In this document: positions 22,501 to 26,565 of the stretch, one piece after another
Numbering within the stretch: the first letter of the stretch is position 1
Layout: each line of letters opens with the position of its first letter
Source: Parashewanella sp049608225
Lineage (GTDB): Bacteria > Pseudomonadota > Gammaproteobacteria > Enterobacterales > Shewanellaceae
Length of the DNA: 26,565 bases
Reading direction: 5' to 3'
Assembly: GCA_049608225.1 (NCBI GenBank)
Contig: JBMYXI010000045.1
Location: 1 to 26,565 of the forward strand
Translations under genes and position numbers: made by a program
Notes under the pieces: model-generated
Told to the model about the DNA's origin: nothing
Seen by the model: only the letters and a program-made list of their open reading frames with translations
Databases searched by the model: none

Positions 22501-22587
22501 AAAGGCATTAATTCCAAGCAATAAAATCAGTAAACTGATGGAGATGGCAAGCACTGGCCTACGAATAAAGATGTCAGTAAATCGCAT
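19528..22587 (-). CDS. RND (HAE-1) multidrug efflux inner-membrane pump
   Basis: 1019-residue proton-driven drug/solute exporter of the AcrB/MexF type. It begins MRFTDIFIRRPVLA, the usual start, with 12 membrane segments and two large periplasmic loops. The fourth segment holds the paired proton-relay aspartates D400-D401 in AIGLVVDDAIVVVEN. The second half has the matching LVLASQFES and LIGLITKHGIL motifs. AGGAG lies 7 nt before the ATG. It is 9 bp downstream of the adaptor gene and surely co-transcribed. No outer-membrane factor or regulator accompanies them, so it presumably uses a TolC-type channel encoded elsewhere. The substrate cannot be told from sequence. Confidence 0.95.
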   Translation of the reverse strand: MRFTDIFIRRPVLAISISLLILLLGINAFKDMQVREYPDITNTVITVSTGYYGADANLIQGFITQPIEQALAQADNIDFMTSESSLGNSQVTVHMKLNTDPNGALADILAKLNSVRSQLPKEAEDPTVDVSTGSQTAIMYIAFSSDRINASQLTDYLERVVKPQMFTVNGVAKVDVFGGAEYGMRIWLDPARMGAFGLTATEVTQVLQSNNFQSAVGQTNSFFTKLTGIADTQVSTIEQLKKLVVKTDKGSVIRLGDIANVSLEKSHDVFRALADGKESVSIGINVTPNANPLTVAADVKTLFPEIQRNLPPSVQGAILYDTSQSINESIDEVAKTIGEAALIVLVVITLFLGSLRAVFIPIITIPLSLIGVAIFMQLFGFTINLMTLLAMVLAIGLVVDDAIVVVENVDRRIKLGEEPFKAAILGTREIALPVISMTITLAAVYAPIALMGGVTGSLFKEFALTLAGAVFISGIIALTLSPMMSSKILKPHVKPNRFEQTIERALNTINCGYNSMLNSIMQKRSVIVAFALIVMISLPVLFHLIPTELAPKEDKGVVVLMGTAPSTANLDFIQANMLQVTDILKKQPETAASLAFIGVPNSNQAFGLAPLVPWSQRDRSQKQVQKTIGKEIKKIPGLALAAFQIPELPGASSGLPIQLVITSPTSFEHLFQVGSRLLEKVQESALFVFSQMNLKFDSGTMNIHIKRDLAGAYGITMQDIGATLSIMMSDGYVNRINLQGRSYQVIPQVERRLRATPESLSKYFLKAADGRSIPLSSLVDITMTTQPRSLPHFNQMSSVSIDAVNSPGVALGDAIEFMDHLAKTQLPKGYSYDYLGEARQYVNEGNALYETFILAIAIIFLVLASQFESVRDPLVILISVPLAISGALIALGWTHIFGLSSMNIYSQVGMITLIGLITKHGILMCEVAKEQQLKQGLNRTEAIKHAASIRLRPILMTTAAMIAGLIPLLLASGAGAAARFNIGLVIVAGLGIGTIFTLFVLPVIYSFVAEKHKPLPELD

Positions 22588-22596
22588 GGTAAGCTC

Positions 22597-23715
22597 CTAC
22601 AGTTTTGGCATGGTGGCTGCGGGTGTTAAGGCGTTATTGTTAACGACATCGACTTTACTGTTATTGCTGAGTCTGATTTGGCCAGAAGTAACGATGTTAT
22701 CTCCGACTTTAAGGTCACCGCTTACTCTGGCAAAGTTACCTCTTCGCTCTAAGATTTCAAGCTGGACTTGATGGACACGCTTAACGCTTTTTTCTTGCTC
22801 TGACTGGTTTGTGACAACAAATACGGTATTGCCATAAAGGGTGAAGTTGATAGCTGATTGCGGCAGTACAATTTGCTCGGTCAATTGCGGAAGTAAAACA
22901 TCAACTTGGGCGAACATACCGCTGCGTAATAACTCACTTGGGTTTGGCAAAGATGCCTGTACTTGAACTAAGCCGCTTTGATAGAAAACCGCTGGCTCAA
23001 TTGCAGTGATAACCCCATTAAATTTTTTTTGAGGATAGGCATCAACTGAAACTGAAATAGGCTGATTTTTGGTGAGTTTGGACAGCTGATTTTGTGGCAC
23101 TGTAAAGCGGATCTTCATATTTCGTGTGTCTTCAATACGAACTATGTCAGTTCCAGCATCAATATACTGCCCTAATTGGACATTACGAATACCAATAACT
23201 CCAGCAAAAGGAGCACGAATTGTTTTTCGATTGATGGTGGCTTGGAGTGAATTAATGTCTGCCAGTAAGGTGTCGTACTTTGCTTTGGTGTTATCGAGTT
23301 GTTGTTTCGACACCGAACCTTGACGAAACAGTCTATTCAGTCGTTTGTACTCTGCTTTAGCCGCAGGCAATTGAACTTGCTTACTTTGCAGGTTTGCTTG
23401 TTCGACTTGGCTATCTAACCTAAGCAACACTTTATTTTTCTTAACTTGGGAGCCGTTTACAAACTCAATCTTGTTGATAACGCCTGAGGATTGATTAGCA
23501 ATGGTAAGCCCTTGAATCGGCTCGATAAAGCCAATCGCATTAATGACGGGTTGCCAAGTTTGTTTGTCGAGTTTGCTAACGGTAACAGGAAAAGTGGGTT
23601 CAGGAATGTTGGTAATGGCTTGGTCTATTTTGTTTTTTATAAAATAATTGAAACCAATGACACTGCCAAAAGTAGCGACAGCAATCAATAGCATCACTAA
23701 GATCCACTTTTTCAT
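22597..23715 (-). CDS. RND efflux periplasmic adaptor (membrane fusion protein)
   Basis: 372-residue adaptor linking the pump to an outer-membrane channel. It has an N-terminal membrane anchor (residues 4-24), with no lipobox. A lipoyl half follows (GLTIANQSSGVINKIEFVNGSQV, about 69-91), then an alpha-hairpin coiled coil (about 105-160) and the second lipoyl half (RAPFAGVIGIRNVQLGQYI). The beta-barrel and membrane-proximal domains close the protein. AGGAGA nine nucleotides before the ATG fixes the start. It is first in the two-gene pump operon; the upstream region holds short inverted repeats (23843-23859) but no regulator gene. Confidence 0.94.
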   Translation of the reverse strand: MKKWILVMLLIAVATFGSVIGFNYFIKNKIDQAITNIPEPTFPVTVSKLDKQTWQPVINAIGFIEPIQGLTIANQSSGVINKIEFVNGSQVKKNKVLLRLDSQVEQANLQSKQVQLPAAKAEYKRLNRLFRQGSVSKQQLDNTKAKYDTLLADINSLQATINRKTIRAPFAGVIGIRNVQLGQYIDAGTDIVRIEDTRNMKIRFTVPQNQLSKLTKNQPISVSVDAYPQKKFNGVITAIEPAVFYQSGLVQVQASLPNPSELLRSGMFAQVDVLLPQLTEQIVLPQSAINFTLYGNTVFVVTNQSEQEKSVKRVHQVQLEILERRGNFARVSGDLKVGDNIVTSGQIRLSNNSKVDVVNNNALTPAATMPKL

Positions 23716-24081
23716 TATTGATGTCTCCTGTTGAGGTGAGAAGGCACTGTTTTATTTGGGGGTAATCAAAATAAGAGTAGTTGAACTCTATTCTTATTCA
23801 ATGAAATCTATAGCAATGATCTTTTGAGTACGAACGAGGACTCGCGAAATTAACTCGCGGTCATATCCACAAGAATATGCAGTAACTTTTCGAATTATGC
23901 CTGAATTGTTGTAATGAGAATTAGAGAAGTTAATTTTGTTCAGTTTAAGTACAGCATACATAGCAAGTTGAAGAAACTGTGATTTTATTCTGATAGGTTA
24001 TTCAGCCTGACCTAAAAATCAGAGGTAACCCCATTGAAAATAGGCTAGGATCAAGATTTTTAGTTAGGCAGATAAAAATTA
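23716..24081. other. 366-bp intergenic region between the divergent RND operon and rep
   Basis: It must hold promoters for both directions, but no hexamer pair stands out. Visible structure is limited to an inverted repeat CGCGA-N7-TCGCG (23843-23859) and, just beyond it, CATAT ... ATATG. Either could be an operator for the efflux operon. I see no gene. Confidence 0.5.
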
Positions 24082-26094
24082 ATGAAACTCAACCCTGGTC
24101 AAAATGAAGCGGTACACTATGTCTCTGGTCCATGTTTAGTATTAGCTGGAGCAGGAAGTGGCAAGACTCGAGTTATCATTAATAAAATAGCTTACCTGCT
24201 TGAAAAATGTGGTTATAAAGCCAGAAACATTGCCGCGGTAACCTTTACTAATAAAGCCGCACGAGAAATGAAAGAGCGAGTCGCGCAATCCATTGGCAAG
24301 CAATTATCACGCGGTTTATGGATTTCAACCTTTCACACCCTTGGTTTAGAAATCATCAAAAAAGAATATAAGACGCTAGGACTGAAAGCGGGTTTTTCGC
24401 TGTTTGATGATCAAGACACCTTAGCATTGCTAAAAGAGTTAACTGAAAAAGAACTGCAAGAAGATAAAGACTTACTGCGGGCATTAACCTCTACCATTTC
24501 TAATTGGAAAGGTAATTTAATTATTCCTGAGCAAGCATTGAAAGTTGCAAAAGGTGAACAAGAACAATTGTTTGCTTTGCTTTATAAACGTTATGCTCAG
24601 CATATGAAAGCTTATAATGCCTTAGATTTTGATGATTTAATTTTATTACCTACTTTATTATTGCGTTTTAATGATCAAGTGCGAGAGCGTTGGCAAACGC
24701 GGTTTCAATATCTACTCGTCGATGAATACCAAGACACCAATTCTAGCCAGTATGAGTTAGTGAAACTGCTGGTGGGAGAGCGAGCAAGGTTTACAGTTGT
24801 GGGTGATGATGATCAATCCATTTATTCGTGGCGCGGCGCCAAGCCACAGAACCTTGTGTTACTGGGTAAAGATTTTCCACAATTAAAGCTGATAAAACTT
24901 GAGCAAAATTACCGTTCCAGTCAGCGTATTTTGAAATCTGCTAACGTGCTGATTGCCAATAACCCACACGTTTATGAAAAGTCGTTATTCAGTGAATTGG
25001 GTTATGGTGAGCCGTTGCGAGTTCTCTATGCTGGCAACGAAGAACAAGAAGCTGAACGTGTGGTTGCTGAAATTATTAGGCACAAGTTTGTTGGCCGCAC
25101 CCGTTATGGTGAATATGCGATTTTATATCGTGGTAATCATCAGTCACGTTTGCTTGAACGTGCGTTAATGACTAACCGAATTCCTTATAAACTCAGCGGT
25201 GGCACGTCATTTTTCGCACGTGCAGAAATTAAAGACATCATGGCTTACTTAAAGTTGGTGGTAAATCCGGACGATGATAATGCTTTTTTAAGAGTAGTGA
25301 ATTTACCTAAACGCGGAATCGGTCCAGTGACGTTAGAGAGTTTAGGTAATTTTGCTAATGGTAAACATATTTCATTATTTAGTGCCATTTTTGAACCTGA
25401 GCTTAATCATATCTTAAGTCCGTCAGCGATGGCATCACTGTATCAGTTCGGTAAGTTTATTGTTGATACTGGAGAAATCGCGACGCGCGGTGAGAGTGTT
25501 GATGCCATTAAGCAACTCATTCGCAATATCAATTATGAAGACTACTTATATGAGCATAGTCCAAGTCCAAAAGCCGCAGAAATGCGGATGAAGAATATTT
25601 CAGAGCTTTATCGTTGGGTAACTGAAATGCTGCAAGGTGATGAGCTTGATGAGCCAATGACCTTGCCGGAAGTCGTAACAAGATTGACGCTTCGTGACAT
25701 GATGGAACGAAATAGTGAAGAGGAAAGTGGTGATCAAGTTCAACTAATGACTTTGCATGCTTCTAAAGGTTTGGAGTTTCCTTATGTATTTATGGTGGGA
25801 ATGGAAGAGGGGTTACTGCCGCATCAAACCAGTATTGATGAAGATAATGTCGATGAAGAACGACGTTTAGCTTATGTTGGTATTACTCGTGCTCAAAAAG
25901 AGCTGTGGTTTGTGATTTGTCGTGAGCGCCGTCAATTTGGTGAAACTCTGCGAACTGAGCCAAGTCGCTTCTTGATGGAGCTACCACAAGACGACTTAGT
26001 GTGGGAAAATCGGAAGCCTACTCAAACAGAGGAAAGCAGGCAGCAGGTAGGGAAGGCGAATATTTCAAACCTACGGGCAATGTTTAAAAAATAG
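24082..26094 (+). CDS. rep: ATP-dependent DNA helicase Rep
   Basis: 670-residue superfamily 1A 3'-5' helicase that moves with the replisome and removes proteins from DNA. Motifs in order: Q-motif and Walker A (AGAGSGKT, residues 22-29), TFTNKAAREMKERV (Ia), DEYQDTN (214-220, Walker B), GDDDQSIYSWRGA (241-253, III), QNYRSS (IV), TLHASKGLEFP (V) and VGITRAQKEL (VI). The whole length tracks E. coli Rep (for example PSPKAAEMRMKN and LDEPMTL), which distinguishes it from UvrD. The ATG at 24082 gives the expected N-terminus; its ribosome site is poor (AGG about 15 nt upstream). It is a single gene, followed by the hairpins at 26142-26173. Confidence 0.97.
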   Translation: MKLNPGQNEAVHYVSGPCLVLAGAGSGKTRVIINKIAYLLEKCGYKARNIAAVTFTNKAAREMKERVAQSIGKQLSRGLWISTFHTLGLEIIKKEYKTLGLKAGFSLFDDQDTLALLKELTEKELQEDKDLLRALTSTISNWKGNLIIPEQALKVAKGEQEQLFALLYKRYAQHMKAYNALDFDDLILLPTLLLRFNDQVRERWQTRFQYLLVDEYQDTNSSQYELVKLLVGERARFTVVGDDDQSIYSWRGAKPQNLVLLGKDFPQLKLIKLEQNYRSSQRILKSANVLIANNPHVYEKSLFSELGYGEPLRVLYAGNEEQEAERVVAEIIRHKFVGRTRYGEYAILYRGNHQSRLLERALMTNRIPYKLSGGTSFFARAEIKDIMAYLKLVVNPDDDNAFLRVVNLPKRGIGPVTLESLGNFANGKHISLFSAIFEPELNHILSPSAMASLYQFGKFIVDTGEIATRGESVDAIKQLIRNINYEDYLYEHSPSPKAAEMRMKNISELYRWVTEMLQGDELDEPMTLPEVVTRLTLRDMMERNSEEESGDQVQLMTLHASKGLEFPYVFMVGMEEGLLPHQTSIDEDNVDEERRLAYVGITRAQKELWFVICRERRQFGETLRTEPSRFLMELPQDDLVWENRKPTQTEESRQQVGKANISNLRAMFKK

Positions 26095-26141
26095 TTGCTT
26101 AAAGGGTGGCGTTCTGTTTGTGGTTAGAATATTGTTTAATT

Positions 26142-26173
26142 GTAGATAAAAACTATCTACCGTTGATAACGGT
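26142..26173 (+). repeat. Two overlapping hairpins downstream of rep
   Basis: GTAGATA-AAAAC-TATCTAC (26142-26160) and ACCGTT-GAT-AACGGT (26159-26173) are perfect stems sharing two bases, so they cannot both form fully. No T-run follows directly. They may mark the 3' end of the rep mRNA. Confidence 0.5.
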
Positions 26174-26246
26174 AAGGCTATTTTGTTTAAAATCTGTTTA
26201 AATGAGACAAATCTTGAGCAGATGAACAAAAAAGTTAAAACAGTGC

Positions 26247-26275
26247 TAGACGTGGCAATAATTTATCCCTACTAT
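26247..26275 (+). promoter_or_regulatory. Promoter of the tRNA cluster
   Basis: TAGACG (26247-26252), a 17-bp spacer and TACTAT (26270-26275), followed by a GC-rich discriminator (GCCGCGC) typical of stringently controlled stable RNA promoters. It lies about 20 bp before tRNA-Arg. Confidence 0.6.
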
Positions 26276-26296
26276 ATGCCGCGCTAACCAAGACGA

Positions 26297-26373
26297 GCGC
26301 CCATAGCTCAGCTGGATAGAGCGCACCCCTCCGGAGGGTGAGGCCGAGGGTTCGAATCCTTCTGGGCGCACCA
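26297..26373 (+). tRNA. tRNA-Arg (anticodon CCG)
   Basis: 77 nt with encoded CCA. Acceptor GCGCCCA pairs with TGGGCGC. The anticodon stem CACCC/GGGTG encloses CTCCGGA, giving anticodon CCG (reads CGG). The T-loop is GTTCGAATC. It is first in the Arg-His-Pro cluster. Confidence 0.97.
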
Positions 26374-26418
26374 TCTCGGATATGTGATTCCAAGCAAGGT
26401 TAGCAGAAGATATAATGT

Positions 26419-26495
26419 GGTGATTGTAGCTCAGTTGGTAGAGTCCCGGATTGTGATTCCGGTTGTCGTGGGTTCGAACCCCATCAGTCACCCCA
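26419..26495 (+). tRNA. tRNA-His (anticodon GTG)
   Basis: 77 nt counting the extra 5' G (position -1) that opposes C73, the identity mark of tRNA-His, and an encoded CCA. Acceptor GTGATTG pairs with CAGTCAC. The anticodon loop TTGTGAT gives GTG. Confidence 0.96.
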
Positions 26496-26512
26496 CTTTT
26501 TTCTTCACATCT

Positions 26513-26565
<53 letters not shown>

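Noticed and set aside
26246..26491. Open reading frame on the minus strand across tRNA-Arg and tRNA-His
   Set aside because: It is the antisense of two tRNA genes; the VRPEGFEPSASPS-type sequence is a well-known spurious translation of tRNAs.

Overview
The window is AT-rich gammaproteobacterial chromosome. The core genes look like those of the Alteromonadales, most likely a Shewanella relative (Shewanellaceae, perhaps the Parashewanella side). That placement is inferred from protein resemblance and gene neighbourhoods (divergent slyX/fkpA, a COG3014-lpoB lipoprotein cluster, yacL, ubiK, rep, an Arg-His-Pro tRNA cluster); no phylogeny was run. There is no IS element, prophage or CRISPR array. 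Between the housekeeping genes sit several unrecognised genes that give the window its character.

Layout. 1-255: end of an unknown gene. 334-1590: metK behind a MetJ operator. 1591-3561: a 656-residue unknown protein, convergent with metK at zero spacing, with two long perfect inverted repeats in its coding sequence. 3787-5558: a RegB/RegA-type (PrrBA/RoxSR-like) redox two-component pair. 5561-6610: two adjacent paralogous unknown proteins. 6713-8770: a methionine-rich TonB-dependent receptor resembling copper receptors, with its own terminator and a perfect palindrome upstream. 8917-9392: an FNR-type site in front of a small unknown gene. 9465-9684: tRNA-Leu(CAA) with promoter and terminator. 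9720-10352: an orphan protein with a PD-(D/E)XK nuclease-like motif. 10440-11278: peptide deformylase and a CHMI-family isomerase. 11400-12497: an unknown protein with two cysteine/histidine modules and a disordered tail. 12799-13056: ubiK. 13190-13684: a third, more diverged member of the unknown paralogue family. 13820-17242: a FAH-family hydrolase, a glycerophosphodiesterase, an LpoB-like lipoprotein and a COG3014 lipoprotein. 17310-18591: slyX and fkpA, the latter with a candidate sigma-E promoter. 18706-19352: yacL and a 45-residue DUF3149 membrane protein behind two FNR-type sites. 19528-23715: an RND efflux pump with its adaptor. 24082-26094: rep helicase. 26247-26565: tRNA-Arg, tRNA-His and the start of tRNA-Pro.

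Themes. Respiratory and redox control recurs: a quinone/thiol-sensing RegBA pair, three near-consensus FNR boxes and the ubiquinone factor UbiK. Envelope maintenance is the second theme: FkpA, LpoB, COG3014, RND pump and TonB receptor. The third is a scattered set of unknown cytoplasmic-looking proteins without signal peptides. They include a three-member family sharing a compact beta-plus-helix domain and proteins with zinc-finger-like modules and long disordered tails. These, the PD-(D/E)XK protein and the FNR-linked unknown gene are the best candidates for undescribed biology. No complete new defence or biosynthetic system can be demonstrated from the sequence alone.
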